Assembly: GCA_018340805.1 (NCBI GenBank)
Contig: JACMZG010001913.1
Span: forward strand, 27,222,099-27,286,098
DNA: 64,000 bases
DNA from: Microvelia longipes
Lineage: Eukaryota; Arthropoda; Insecta; Hemiptera; Veliidae
Reading direction: 5' to 3'
The notes beneath the pieces were generated by a model. The model saw nothing but the letters and a program-made list of their open reading frames with translations, searched no databases and had not been told where the DNA came from. Below, one piece after another: positions 47,290 through 59,803 of this stretch; the first letter of the stretch is position 1, and every line of letters starts with the position of its first letter. The position numbers and the translations under genes were made by a program.

Positions 47290-47700
47290 ATTCACTCCAC
47301 TGTTTAGCATCATATCGAAGATAAAATATTTCAAGCTTAATGAAATAGTGCTTTATTGAAATAGTTTCAAAATTTATATTTGCTCCTGGCATTTGTGCAA
47401 ATTCAAATATTTTATTCCTAGGAAATTTTATAAAGGTTTCTTTTGTCAGGCAGTCAGAGCAGTACATTTCCAGGAAGTGCTCAACACTTGTTTTGAGCAC
47501 TTTCTCACACACACTTGTTTTTGAACACAAGGTTTTTTTCACAGTTTGGGCATACCGGCGTATTTTTAAGACGCATGGTATAAATGTGTCTATACCAAAC
47601 AGTGGCCTGTTAAGGAAGACGTACCATGGATCTCTGTTATGATCTTCCATCTTTCAGCAACCACTTTAGTTTTTCTTATCTTCATTTTAGCGAATTTCCT
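47290..47700 (-). pseudogene. LINE ORF2 C-terminal remnant
   Basis: A minus-strand open frame of 120 codons (47288-47650) contains TSVEHFLEMYC, resembling the histidine-cysteine half of a LINE C-terminal knuckle. Just upstream, in another frame, the sequence reads WKIITEIHGTSSLTGHC, the TGHC block that precedes that knuckle in ORF2 proteins of I/R1/Jockey-like LINEs. The two together suggest a frameshifted C-terminus. The cysteine spacing is not canonical, so the call is tentative. Confidence 0.45.
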
Positions 47701-47940
47701 TTAGAGAATAATGTTTTTTGAGACGCTGAATCAAATGAAACCGGTCCTAAGTCGATACGACTACACTAATTGACCAAAAAGTCGAAAAACTCATTGTAAA
47801 TTACCAAAAACCAAAATTTAGGTCGATAAAAAATAAATTTCGAGTAGGGTGTCGTTTTCTATGGATTTTTGGGCGCTGAATCGAATGAAACCGGTCCGAA
47901 GTCGATGCGACCACTCCAAGTGGACGTATTTTTCAAAGGA
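47700..47940 (+). repeat. Family Y, two tandem segments
   Basis: GCTGAATCAAATGAAACCGG with AGTCGATACGACTAC (about 47723) is repeated as GCTGAATCGAATGAAACCGG with AGTCGATGCGACCAC (about 47875). The intervening CGAGTAGGGTGTCGTT links it to 26748-27025. Confidence 0.6.
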
Positions 47941-48178
47941 AATACACTAAAACCTTTAGAGATAACTGACTAAGCTTAAAGATAAGTAAATAAGCTTTAA
48001 ACTAGTACGCACTATTGTGCGTACTGCCAATTTTAGAGTCATAGCTTTGTATAACTGGATAATTATGTGCATTTACTTTGAAAAGTACAGACAAAATGAG
48101 TTACGAGCACTGCTTGACAATTGAGTAACTGCTCAGGTTCAAAGCATGGACCGGAACCTTAAGCAAGGAATGAGTTGT

Positions 48179-48372
48179 TAAGCACGGAAACACGCATTCT
48201 TAATGAAATTCGCCCGGCGGACCACCGCGCCAGAATTATTTTGTAGTTGTAAACTTATATTAAGTAAAAAACTATAAAAATTATCATTCCAACCAGGGTT
48301 ATGTTAAGCACGGAAACACGCATCCAAAAGAAAATTCGCCTGACATGCGGACCACCCCGCCAGAATTTTTAT
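48179..48372 (-). repeat. Family X motif, local 125 bp tandem duplication
   Basis: TAAGCACGGAAACACGCAT followed by GAAATTCGCC and GCGGACCACC occurs at 48179 and again at 48304. It is the reverse complement of the family X motif (GGACGAATTTCCTTTGAAAT type). Confidence 0.65.
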
Positions 48373-49089
48373 TATTTGCCCTGGTTGACTACAATTACTA
48401 CGATTCAACAACGTTTTTTAATTTTTTCCAAACCTTCAGCCTTGGTGACCTTACTGACATTTCAGGGAACAAATGAAGACCTTACACGATCAAAAGAAGA
48501 CGTTAATTTTGGGTTGAAAGCAAAACTAAATCCAGCCTAGAAGCTGAATCATTTTCTGTCCATATCGCAGATATATAGTGTGGAAGCATTGTTCCACTCA
48601 AGTTAACCGTATGCTTGTGTAAGCTCAGTGCGTAGTACATCGGCAGATAAATGCAAAGAATGAGAAACACGATACCTCACACTAAGTATTAAAATAACAG
48701 CATTAGAATGCTCAGCGCTCCTTGCTCCATTCCTCTTGTTGTCTTTCCTTCATGGGAATTATTCCCCTGAATTCTCCAACAATATTAGTTTCACTTGTTT
48801 CACGTCTCTACTTTTAACAGTTCCCAGAGTAACCAAATTTTTTTTACCACGCATGGGTTTTATAAGACCTTTGCATGCCTTGCTGCTATTTGAGAATGTA
48901 ATTTACCTGTGGTAGTAAACGGATGAAATATAAAATACTTTTATTATACTTTTCTTGTTTATCCAGGTAGAAGAAGAGGTAAACTTTTAGAAAAAGATAC
49001 GAACCACGGCTCTGTACGCCACGGCTAACAGAGACTGGTCTGTGCAATGTCCTGATACAGTAATTTAAAATTAGATCATTTTATAGATT
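48373..49089. other. Gene-free stretch
   Basis: No supported gene or element. Confidence 0.45.
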
Positions 49090-49287
49090 TATTACGTAGA
49101 CCATTTGGTAGAGTATGCAAGAACAATTTAGAATTATAGAAGAGCAATTAGTCAGGATGGATAGAGTATGCATAAGGGATAGATAGAGTATGCAATAATA
49201 ATTAAAGGAGAATAGAAGACCAACTACAGAGCAAGCCATAATGTTTCGTGGAGAATAAAAGACTGATAATAGCGTATGCAAATATGA
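49090..49287. repeat. Minisatellite, left part
   Basis: Repeats of ATAGAGTATGCAATAATA-type units with AATAGAAGACCAAC-type links. It continues at 51568 after the nested LINE. Confidence 0.75.
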
Positions 49288-49371
49288 TTTTTTTTTTTTA
49301 AACAATATGTATTTGAAAAAAAATAAACAATATAAATAATTTTACAATATTACAAAGTTATGCAAATACTA

Positions 49372-49435
49372 CCCCCCATCTTTAGGGTAAAACAGCCCTG
49401 AGCTGATGGGGGGAGACCAGTCCATAGATCTGGTC
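49372..49435 (-). other. LINE 3' UTR double stem-loop
   Basis: CCCCCCATC (49372-49380) pairs with GATGGGGGG (49405-49413), with an inner AGGG/CCCT pair. GACCAG (49415-49420) pairs with CTGGTC (49430-49435). CR1/L2-type LINEs are known to use 3' stem-loops for template recognition by their RT, so this is a candidate for that role. Confidence 0.65.
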
Positions 49436-49719
49436 GTTTTTTTTTAAAAAAAATCATAATCAATTATTTATACATTTTTATTATATAGATAAAATAATGT
49501 TTCAAAAAAGAAATAGAGATGTTGTAACTATAATATATAAGATAAATATAATTTAAGAATAAAGAAGTAACCTAATACCTAATGACATTTTTATTATTAT
49601 ATAAGACTATTTTTTTTATTTTTGTTAATTGAGTTAGTTAATTTATTTTATTTAAATAATATTAGATAATTAGTGATATAGTAGATATTTTAATATTAAG
49701 AGCATTTTTTTTGGTCATT

Positions 49720-51551
49720 TTAGTCTTTATTCTGTTCTGTCAGTGGTATGTCTTTTAGTTTAAGTTTATAGTTTTTGATAGTCAAGTCCTGTCTGTGTTG
49801 TTGAGTCAAACTGTTGTAAATAAGTGCTGCTTGATATTGCCAGTTGTGTTGTGCTGTTGTCGTTCGTCTGTAAGGTATTCCGTAAAGTTGAAGTGATTCA
49901 CTTCTTGTGCCAGCTCCATGTCCTATTTTAATTAATTTGTGCTTACCCTCCACTATTCTAGTCAAGCATGCCATTTGGAACATATTATCTATGTTTAATA
50001 TTTTTAATTTTTTGTAGAGTGGTTTTGAATGTGACATTCTGGGTTTATTAAAGATTATTCTTAAAATTGATTTCTGCTGAACTAGAACTTGTTGTTTATT
50101 AGAATCTGCTGCTCCCCCCCATGCCAGAATTCCATACCTCAAAATAGAATCAATTAAACCAAAATAAAGAACTCTTAATTCTTTTATTTGAAGATATTTC
50201 CTAAAAGTAATAAATATGAATTTTAGCTGTCTAAGCTTGGTGGTGATAACATTTATATGATTTTTCCAGTTTAAATTTTGGTCTATTTGTATTCCTAAGT
50301 AGTTGACACTATTTACTTTTTTAATTACGGGACAGTCACAGTCTTGCTTTTCTAAGAGTACACAGTCAGTTTTATGCATCTTTATGTTAGGTAAGTCGTT
50401 GTGAGGAATGCCATACAGTGAGAAGTACATGCAGTTAGTCTTGTCAATGTTTAGAGTCAGTAGGCTGTTGTCCAGCCATTCTTTAATTATTTTCAGGTCT
50501 GATTCTATTATATATGTGCCCTCAAACGATTTGAGGCACATGCCAAAAATGCATCATCAGCATAACAAATTAATTTACTTTTAATTGGTAAATTGAATAT
50601 TTCATTCATAAATAAGATAAATGCTGTCGGACCGGTCACCGTGCCTTGAGGTATTGAATACTCAGATGTATATGCTTTACTCACATGTCCAGCTATTTTT
50701 ACTTTATATTTTCTGTTTCGCAAGTAACTTTTGAACCATTTAATTACATTGCCCGACAGTCCTAATTTATACATTCTTCTAATTAGTATTCTGTGTGATA
50801 CTGAGTCAAATGCCTTAGCTAGATCTAAAAATAAAGCAACTGGTTTCAGACCTTTATCTAAACTTTCAATTATAAAGTCATTCACCGCTGTAATGGCATC
50901 TTGAGTGCTGATTCCTTTCCTAAAGCCATATTGAGCATTATTTAATTTTGAATGTTTATCTAAATGGTTCATTAGCTCTGTTTTGACAATTTTTTCTATT
51001 ATTTTTGCAATATTGGACACCATGCATATTGGTCGATAATTTGATAATTTTGTGTGGTCTCCTTTTTTGTGTATGGGAGTAATTATACCTATTTTTAATA
51101 TTTCTGGGAATTCACCCTGCACAAAACTTAAGTTGACTATATGTATTAAAGGCTGTATAAAACTTTCAATATTTTCTTTGATTATTTTTACTGTGATTCC
51201 GTCATGTCCTGGTCCTGTCCCACCTCTCAGTTCACTTATAGCTTTACGAATATCTTTTTCTTCTAAGGTTAAGTCAGTAAAGTATGGTGTATGTGAGTTA
51301 TTTGTTTCTGTCTGTGTGTCTTCTGTATAGTCTATTTGAATTTGTTTGTCGACTAATAATTTACTGGCCATATTCTCTCCTACTTTGGTAAAATACTGAG
51401 CCATTTCATCTGCAGCTCGCTCTTTATTAGTTTCTACGTCAATTAAGTCACCTTCAGGAGTTTCTATTTTTTTAATAGCAGTGTTACTTTTGTTTTTAGT
51501 TGGATAAATATCTTTAGCTATCTTCCATATCTTAGTTATGTCATAAAAAGA
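49720..51551 (-). pseudogene. LINE ORF2 fragment: reverse transcriptase and C-terminus (one frameshift)
   Basis: The first frame (to 50508, counted from ATG at 51404, open upstream to ~51550) has GGTGPGHDGI at 61-70, NYRPICMVS at 122-130, motif A LFLDLAKAFD with D194, SIPQGTVTGP (motif B, 250-259) and motif C CYADDAFLAC at 280-289. One frame change near 50540 joins the second frame, with LTLNIDKTNCMYFS, VNYLGIQIDQNLNWKNHI and a C-terminal block RYGILAWGGAADSNKQQVLV. The SxPQGxxxGP motif and the YGIxxWGG block place it in the broad CR1/L2/Jockey group. There is no endonuclease (truncated) and no RNase H. Confidence 0.88.
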
Positions 51552-51567
51552 AAGTTCTTAGTTCTTT

Positions 51568-51860
51568 GATTCGTGAAGCAAAGAAAATTAGCCACAGAGT
51601 ATGCAATAATATTTTGTATAGAATAGAAGACCAAACATAGAGTATGCTATAATTATTGTGGATCATAAAACACCAACCATAGAGTATACAATAATATTTC
51701 ATGGAAAATAGAAGACTGATAATAGAGTATGAAATCGTGATTCGTGGAGCAAAAAAAAATCAACCATAGAGTACGCAAAAATATTTTGAGGAGAATTCAA
51801 GACCAAACATAGAGTATCCAGTAATTATTATGGATCATAAAACACCAACCATAATTTGTG
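51568..51860. repeat. Minisatellite, right part, ~171 bp higher-order unit
   Basis: ATTCGTG(A/G)AGCAAA occurs at 51569 and 51740. Between these lie subunits of about 40-55 bp, each with CATAGAGTATGCAATAAT-like cores and alternating links (GAAGACCAAAC, GATCATAAAACACCAACC, GAAGACTGATAA). This is the same array as at 49090-49287. Confidence 0.75.
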
Positions 51861-53169
51861 AATTATTAAATTTATAACAATTATAAATAAAATTAATCAA
51901 TTTGTTTAGTTTAATCTGATTGTTGAGGGTTTTACAAGGAAAGAAGTATAATTAGAGTATTGGAGTCACTTGGAAAACAATATCTATTCGAGTAGCAAGG
52001 TAAATACGTCTGTTTTAGTGTAGTGTTCGATTTTCTTACTGTCAAGTTCAGACATGTCTATAATTGCATATGTATACAGTTACATCACGGGGCAAATTAT
52101 ACTGATAAGTAGAAAAAAAAGTTTAGGGTCCTTATCTATTCAACTATCAATGAACGATGCGTTAGTTAATAATTTGAAGGTAGACAAAATTGACTTGTTA
52201 ACATGAGACATGGATATCTGCTAGAAGACAAATATTTATATAATACGGTGTTAAGTTTAGTAAAATGAAAATTAGCATCACATTAGCCTTTCATTGAGTT
52301 TAACTAATTTACACGGGGAGTAAATGACAAGATAACTCCCGGCATGTTTGGCATAGTTTGAAGCTGCAAGGGGGAAAAGTATTTGTAACTCCCTCTCACC
52401 TGTGGGGTAACAATGAAACTAATTATCCCTTGAGACCTGTATTTAAAACTGCTGTTTTTGAAAAGATAAATTAGGTGGTTCTCGGAAAATTTAATATTTG
52501 TTGCAGGGTTTTCTTTTATCTCAATTTTGAGACTTTAATATAACTTAAGACTCTTTTGTTCGAACCTTTTTCAAAAGTATATGTAAAAGAATTTGAGGGA
52601 GTACTTGAATTCTTCAAATACTTCCTTATTGTTGTGGCCGCATGAAATTTGCTAAAGATATTCAAAATTCAAAGTCAAATGTCTTTTTTACTTAATTTGA
52701 TATTACATGGTTAGAAACTCATAACCTATAAAAAAATCTAGCAATACTAAAGTATGTAACTATGAGATCTCAAATATTTTTTTCCTTTTCTATACTGTAG
52801 GTATATACAAGAAAAATATTGTGTTACCACTGAAATTTCGAATCCGGGAATTCTCCTGCTGACATTTGGAAAATCAGCCCGGAATCAAGCTGACGTTCAA
52901 TCCAGAAGGTTTGACAAGTTGATTATCATGTTAGCGGTGTATGGCAAAATCTTTGAAAACTTTTTTAAATATTATTTAAAGTATTTAAGACTTGAATCGT
53001 AATAAAATCAAAGTTGAACATCTAAAAAAAAGAAAGTTATCGAAAAAAAAGAAAATGAGTGTGGTTTGTTCGGTTCTTCTTAAATAAATACGTCAGTGGA
53101 AACTTTTTTTGTACATTTTGGACTCATCGTTTTTTGACTTGTTTACTTTTCAACATTAATTCTGTGTGT
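51861..53169. other. Gene-free stretch
   Basis: No supported gene or element. Confidence 0.5.
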
Positions 53170-53196
53170 ATATATATATATATATATAATATATTA

Positions 53197-53231
<35 letters not shown>

Positions 53232-53240
53232 AAATATATA
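53170..53240. repeat. AT microsatellite
   Basis: An interrupted (AT)n tract. Confidence 0.95.
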
Positions 53241-53242
53241 GA

Positions 53243-53575
53243 AAAGCATTGTGTTCACAATAAAATCCGAAACCGGGAAACCGGGATGAAAACGGAATTC
53301 TGCGTTTCAGTCGTTTTTAAGGCGCCCTGTGTATTTATGCGAGAGTTGGAATTTTGTACAAAAATCAGTCTAGCGCTGTTGTTGTGCAATTTGGAAAATA
53401 TTTTTTATAACATCATTAACCCGCAATAATTACGGAAATATGATGCGATCCGATTGGCATGCATGTAACTATGTATCAGACTAACATATGTGTTATGTTG
53501 CATCTCATTATCAGCATTTGTTCAATTTTTATCGACTGATTTGTATAGGTATTTAAAAAAAATCGTAAAATATCG
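53243..53575 (-). repeat. Family A, 3' half, reversed
   Basis: The minus strand reads TTGTACAAAATTCCAACTCT, CGCATAAATACACAGGG, GCCTTAAAAACGACTGAAAC, CCCGGTTTCGGATTTTATTG, as in copies at 6.3 and 7.8 kb. It abuts the AT microsatellite. Confidence 0.7.
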
Positions 53576-54892
53576 AAAAATTTTCCAATTTTTTAAAATA
53601 TTTTCTTTATTAAATAATATAAATTATATATAATATCAAAAAACTTCTAAGTATAATTCATAGAAAATAAAATTGCTTTACTTATTACCAATAATTTAAA
53701 ATAAAAGAAAACAAAAATGAAGAACGATTTCCGTATAAAAAATAAATCTCATAGTATTTTATATAGATAATACTTATATTAGACAGTTTAAGATAGATAT
53801 ACGTTTATTTATTTATTTTTTTATATCTGTATTAAGAGTTATTAATAATTATTTATTATGAAGTTTATTATAATGTTAGAAAACGTACTCTTTGCTATAA
53901 GACATTAGTCTTGAGCCTCAAAGAGGAGTTGATATATTATTCATTTGTAATATTCAACAATTTGTAATATATTTATTAATATTATTCTACTGATTCATTT
54001 ATTATACTTTTTTATTTATTTTACCAGTATTTATACCTACTGTATTTATTGATTTATTTATAAATTATTGCGTTTATGGTTATTTTTATTTGTGATTAGT
54101 TATTTATTATTATTATTGTGCATATTTAATGTTATGGTTAATTTCGTACTGTTTATTAATCAAGAAATTTTTTATTGTTTTTTAAAGTTATTTTTGATTG
54201 AGTGAAATTTATGTCATTAGGTTATTTATTTCAATATTTTTATCGAGATATATTTCGATTGTTTCTGTCCTAAGGTTGTTTTTATAGGAGGTTCTACGAG
54301 AGTTTCTTTTTTGCTGCTCTGGTAATGCCAGTCACAGTTTCTATTAATTTTTGGTGTTTATAAAGAAAGAGAAGAGAAGTCGTTTCCCACATAAATTCAA
54401 TGTTTAATATAATTAATTGTCTATATAAAGGCCCAGACCTCTGTTCTCTGTCTCAAGACCTGTGAGTGGAAACATTTTTAATGATTATGCAATCTGGCGG
54501 TCAAAAGAACAACGAAATATGTATTTAAAAAGACTAATTAATTATTTAAAGTTCAAAAAAGCATAATACAAACAGATAAAAAGAATTAGAACCAAAACAA
54601 TTTAATAAAATATATTTTAAGAGTTATGCTTTCTTTATAAAGATTTTCAAAAAGATTTTTTTTATGAAAAACAGAGAGAAATAAACAAAATAAAAACTAA
54701 CTAGTCATAAATAAAACAAGGTAACATCTAGGAGAGTAAAATAAAACAACTATCATGATATCTGGACTTGAAGGTTAATATATTTTAAGTTAACTAGTTC
54801 AAATTATAATTTTGTATTTCTGCTATTTCATAAATTATTTTTTGCGTCCTCCAAAAATTACGATAAAGGGAGAAATCAATTCAATCTTTTTT
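53576..54892. other. Gene-free, extremely AT-rich stretch
   Basis: No supported gene or element. Confidence 0.5.
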
Positions 54893-54960
54893 TCTTCTGA
54901 GGCCCTCGTGGGGCCTCTGAGCCGGAGGCTCCCGCAGTAGGAGGGTCTGTAGATACCTAG
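54893..54960. other. GC island with two adjacent hairpins
   Basis: GAGGCCC/GGGCCTC with a TCGTG loop (54899-54917) is followed at once by GAGCC/GGCTC with a GGA loop (54919-54931). It stands out from the AT-rich surroundings. Confidence 0.6.
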
Positions 54961-55409
54961 TTTCGCCACTGATTCCTCATTGATTTTTATAAGTATTGTA
55001 GCTATCTACCCTAAGAATATAAAAAAGAAACCATAAAGTTTTATTTATCAGCTGTAGTTTGATATTGTGTAACTTATCTAACTACTCATTGGAAATTATA
55101 AAGTTAAACAAAACATTGGAATTCAAAATACAAAACATAGTTTAGCCGCTATTTAAATGATATGTATACCTTATAATTTTTGACCAGTTCAAGCAACAAA
55201 GCAGAACATTTTAGGGCCTCTACTCAAACTTCATTTAACAGTAGTAGCATTGGTACATATTTTAAATTATTTTAGTAGAAAAACATCACATATAATTAGT
55301 TAATCATAATTATACGTTTTAATAATCAGTCACCTATTTTTTGAGTTTAGTTTGTATGTATTGTAATACCTCTGATATACACTCTTTCGTTTTTTGTCAA
55401 TTTCAGGAT

Positions 55410-55440
55410 CTGACGAAGCTCAGGATCCCTGGGAAAAAGC
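55410..55440 (+). ncRNA. Hammerhead-like motif, degenerate
   Basis: CTGACGA, then a stem CTCAGG/CCTGGG with an ATC loop, then AAAAAGC in place of GAAA. The layout is hammerhead-like, but both conserved boxes carry changes. It is probably a decayed retroelement motif. Confidence 0.35.
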
Positions 55441-56984
55441 TTTTCAACTATTTAATTTTAATAAATTTTAAAGGATTAAAGCTTTCATTAATTATTTATC
55501 TATTATTATAGTTGTACGTTGTTCAATTAAATAAGTTTGACAAGACCCATTTCCTCGTCTTCTTATGATTGTAGATTGTAGATGTATAGCAGCCGATCTT
55601 CTAATCTAGTAATCTACTAGTATGGTGAAACTTGTAGGATTCCTTGCTCAAGTTCAGCTCAATGGTTCAAACTAATCTTAAGTTATTTCGATGTTAAGTG
55701 GAGTCTCAATTTTTTAACCACTTGTAAATGAAGTCTCGCTAAACCTACTTTTATTTTATCAGGGACCTTTTAAACAGAGATTTAATGTACTACCGGGTCT
55801 AAATCCCTTGAGGAAAGGTGTCATACCATTAGAATTTTTCTTCTTGAAGATATTGTTGTTGAGAAATCGAAACAGAGACGTAGGAAAACATTTTTTTTGA
55901 GTATTGCTAAATTTTTAAGAATTAAATCTTGATAGAATTCTTTAAGGAAAAACTTTAACTACTTTTGAGTGAATTTGTTCATTGTATAATCTCTAAACGT
56001 AATATATTAACAGCAATTTTTTCTATTTTCTGAAAATGCCAATATTTATTACCTACGAAGTATGTTAGTGTCCCGTTAAACAAAAAAATGAGAAAAAGCC
56101 GATTATTAATACAAAATCCGTTATAACTTTTTTAACACAAAAGGAATTTTCGGTGGTAAAGTTAAAATTTGTATACAGCACCCTAAAAAACACAGAATAA
56201 GCCAAAAACTAAAACTTCTTAAAACTTTCCTAGTACACATAATTGTTTTGCTCTATTTACTATATTATTATATATTACTTACACAACATGTACTGTAGTA
56301 GGCGAGGAAAATTAAAAAGGCCTTTTTATCGCGTGTCAGTTATTCATGGTTTAAACGCAAGATTTATTTTACTTTGTAAAAATTCTTTTTATAGTAGAAT
56401 TTGTTCACAACTCGACGTAAAAAAACTATTACGTAAACTGTATAAATTGATTCACAACGCAACATAAATTGAATATAAACATTACGAAAAAACACGAGCA
56501 TAAACTAAATAAAGGTCTACAAATCTTTTTATACTTTCTGTTGGAGCTAATAGTATTCAGTTTTGCCCTATCTCGGAATAACCATCGTAAACCATTTTTC
56601 ATACGGTTCTACGAAGAAAAGTTATGATATATGAAGACCACGGAGGCGGGGGGTACTTTTCTCTTGTAGCGTACATGTTTTTTTCAAAAACAAAACGAAG
56701 AAGGAAAAAGTCACATAAATAATAAAAATAAACACAATTTAAATGCTGTAATCTATCCTGCAAAACTGTTTTTATTTACTATTTTCTTGAGGCTTTACAT
56801 TTTCTTGTGCTTCTATAATAGGTTGGGTACCCACTTATCATCATGGTGGTTATTTTCAGCAAAATGTCATTAATAGTTTATCAAAATCGTGAGGAAAACC
56901 TGCTGACGATAGCGTTAAGCAAATACCTGTTCAGGCATATTTATATTAAACAGCAAGTACTGATGTTAGCATATTGTTTAATGA
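55441..56984. other. Gene-free stretch
   Basis: No supported gene or element. Confidence 0.5.
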
Positions 56985-57290
56985 AAAGTACTAAGTACTT
57001 TCTTACGTAATAAATGCTTATAAGAAAATAATGTCCATCTATACTCTCTAATAGTTCCATTGATAGGTATTTACTACTCCCTTGAGTGATAAGCGTTTAA
57101 AAGGCATTAATGTGCTTCTTTACTCCCCAATAGTTCCATTGACAAGTATTTACTACTCCCTTTGGTAATAAGCGCTAAAAGACAATAATGTGCTACTTTC
57201 CTCCCTAATAGTTCCATTGAAAAGTACTAACTGACCCCTAATTGTGTTAATAAGCGCTTATAACACATTAATGTACTTCTCCCTAATAAT
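56985..57290. repeat. ~79 bp tandem repeat, about four copies
   Basis: ATAGTTCCATTGA starts recur at 57051, 57130 and 57208 (period 78-79). Each is followed by AAGTATTTACTACTCCCT-like and AATAAGCGCTTA-like segments. A partial unit precedes. Confidence 0.85.
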
Positions 57291-57369
57291 TAGTCATTAT
57301 AATTATAATATCTGGAAGGTAATAACGGTATTATTGTTTTTTAGCATTTTTTATCATGTTACACACAAC

Positions 57370-57440
57370 AATCCAGCGTGAGGTCGGCAAGCCGGACGAA
57401 TTTCCTTTGAAATGCGTGCTTCCTTGCTCAATGCTCAACA
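57370..57440 (+). repeat. Family X motif copy
   Basis: GAGGTCGGCAAGCCGGACGA and ATTTCCTTTGAAATGCGTGC TTCCTTGCT, the cleanest example of the motif. Confidence 0.65.
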
Positions 57441-58068
57441 ATCCATTCTTGCTCTAGTTTTGCGCTACATGCTCAAATTACGTTACTACTTAATAATGAC
57501 CACAACCTATGCATCCCATGGGTTATCAAAAACTATGGTTGTAACTCTAAAGTTTGCAGTATTCCCTGCACTAATTTAAAGCTCAACTTATGCAAAATGT
57601 TTAAAATGTTTAAGCACGTTTCCTTTTAAAAATGTGGAACAAATAAGTAACACCTAGAAATTTTACTGCTCAGATTATAAAGCATAACCGAAAACTTAAG
57701 ATGAAAATGACAACTACTGCAAGAAGTATGCATGGGAATCCGGCCGCCTAGCGGAAATTTGCGTTAGATTTTATACATACGATTGAATAAATAAATGATT
57801 AATTAATATATTAAATAGAATGTTAGTTATTATTTAAAAAAATACGATAGCAACGCGTCAATATCGTAAGTATGCAAATAAAGGTATATCCACAAATATA
57901 GTTTTAAGCATATAATAAAAGTAAAACTGGCTTTCAACCAAATAAATAAACCAATTTGAATCCTTATCGAATCCACTGGCGCTAACGTCACTCATATCGT
58001 ATGTAAATATTATAATCATATAGATATGATCATTAAAAAACAAGAAGTTATGTTAATTAAAAGTAACT

Positions 58069-58080
58069 TATATATATTAT

Positions 58081-58118
<38 letters not shown>

Positions 58119-58147
58119 ATATTATATATATTATATATATATATATA

Positions 58148-58218
<71 letters not shown>

Positions 58219-58240
58219 GTGTGTGGGTGTGTGGGTGTGT
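58069..58240. repeat. TA/GT compound microsatellite
   Basis: About 80 bases of (TA)n are followed by about 70 bases of (GT)n and GTGTGGG variants. Confidence 0.98.
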
Positions 58241-58259
58241 AAAATATTTTACATTTTAA

Positions 58260-59305
58260 ACGCACTCCCAGGTTCTCCTTCCGTTTTATCATTATTGTTT
58301 TTTCCCAAGTAAAATTCGCGAAAATAAACTAGTTTTTATGTAATATTTATTTGTCTACAGTTGTATTAAATATCATATAACAATAAAGTTTTAAACAATT
58401 CCGTTTCTATTATTTTTTATTATTAGTTGAAAAACTCTATTCATTTTATTTCTACAATTTTCCAGTTGTAAAGTAAGGTTTACTGAAAAACATGATATCA
58501 GATATTTGCTTGTTTTATATCCATATTAAAAACCTAGTTTGTGACGCTAACTCAACCGTGGTGGGATTCCAATGAAAGTATGCTCATGTTTTTTGTAAAC
58601 TTGCTCCGACTGGCAATAACTTGCACAGAATAATAACAGCACTTTATTCCGTCCTTGGTTTGTGTGAAAGCGGCAAACAGAAAATACTTAACTGATATAC
58701 CTTTTTATTCAATTATTTTGAGTGCCTATGAAATACATATATTTTATTCACGCATGAGTAATCCCTTACTTTTGATGATAAAAGTTTCAATTTTTTTTTT
58801 ACTTGGTTAAAATTGTAACATATTTTTTTACACTTTTTCTTTTGAAATACAACCGGATTCACAAATATCAATTACAAGTTAGCAATTACTTAAAACATAA
58901 AAACAACCAGCGTTTGAAAGAAATGAATGTGTTCGACCGTCAAATGTGAATTGATTGGTGTTTTCGAACTCCAAAAGCATTAAAGAAAAGATTGTGAAAT
59001 GAACAGTGCCTCCAAGAAGCAAACTAGGAAACCGGAAGCTCTTATGTTACTCATTGTAAGATTATGTTTTTCAAATAGTTTATAATTTAGATTTATGCTA
59101 AAATCTGGCAAAGATAAGCATTACGTGAGCTTTAAATAAGTGGAAATAGTAGGCGTACAACACCTACTATTTCCTTCGAAAATTTGGAAACATTTAAGTG
59201 ACAATTATTAATGCTTCTACTTCAGCATGAATTTTCATAACCGAACATGCTCATGAACCGAACACAATAAAGAACTCACTGAAGATCGTACAATAAACAG
59301 TTCCT
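58260..59305. other. Gene-free stretch
   Basis: No supported gene or element. Confidence 0.5.
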
Positions 59306-59309
59306 ACTT

Positions 59310-59803
59310 TACCAGGGCTCTAACTATCTAAGTTAACTTTACTCGGACTCTACTTATCTTAGAAAACTTTACTACAACTCAAATTCTCTAAGCTAACTTC
59401 ACTAGAACAATAATTCTCTAAGCTAACGTTACTAGGGCTCTAATTCTCTAAACTAACTTCACTAGGACTTTAATTCTCTAAACTAACTTTACTAGGACTC
59501 AATTACCTAAACTAGGTTTACTATATAGGACTCAATTATCTAAACTTACTTTACTATATAGGACTCTAATTCTCTAAGCTAACTTTACTTGGACTCTAAT
59601 TCTCTAAGCTAAATTTACTAGGACTCTAATTCGCTAAGCTAAATTTTTCTAGGACTTTAATTCTCTAAGCTAACTTTACTAGGACTCAATTATCTAAACT
59701 AGCTTTACTATATAGGACTCAATTATCTAAACTAACTTTACTATATAGGACTCTAATTCTCTAAGCTAACTTTACTAGGACTCTAATTCTCTAAGCTAAC
59801 TGG
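59310..59803. repeat. 30 bp tandem repeat array
   Basis: About sixteen units of CTCTAATTCTCTAAGCTAAC + TTTACTAGGA. A 33 bp variant containing TTTACTATATAGGA forms two separate pairs (near 59520 and 59710), which suggests a higher-order duplication of ~200 bp. Confidence 0.9.

Larger units (their letters stand above)
49288..51567 (-). mobile_element. 5'-truncated LINE inserted in a minisatellite
   Basis: On the minus strand this runs from about 51567 (truncated in ORF2 just ahead of the RT) to a poly(A) end at 49288-49299. TGATT occurs on both sides of the insert, and the host minisatellite pattern resumes across the junction. The coding part covers the RT and C-terminal regions. The 3' UTR is ~430 bp and carries two GC-rich hairpins. 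Confidence 0.85.

Noticed and set aside
46998..47291. Hydrophobic 97-codon frame resembling a membrane protein
   Set aside because: AT-rich DNA encodes Phe/Ile/Leu runs by chance, and the frame has no motif and borders LINE debris.
58026..58259. Frame rich in Ile-Tyr then Cys-Val repeats
   Set aside because: Translation of the TA/GT microsatellite.
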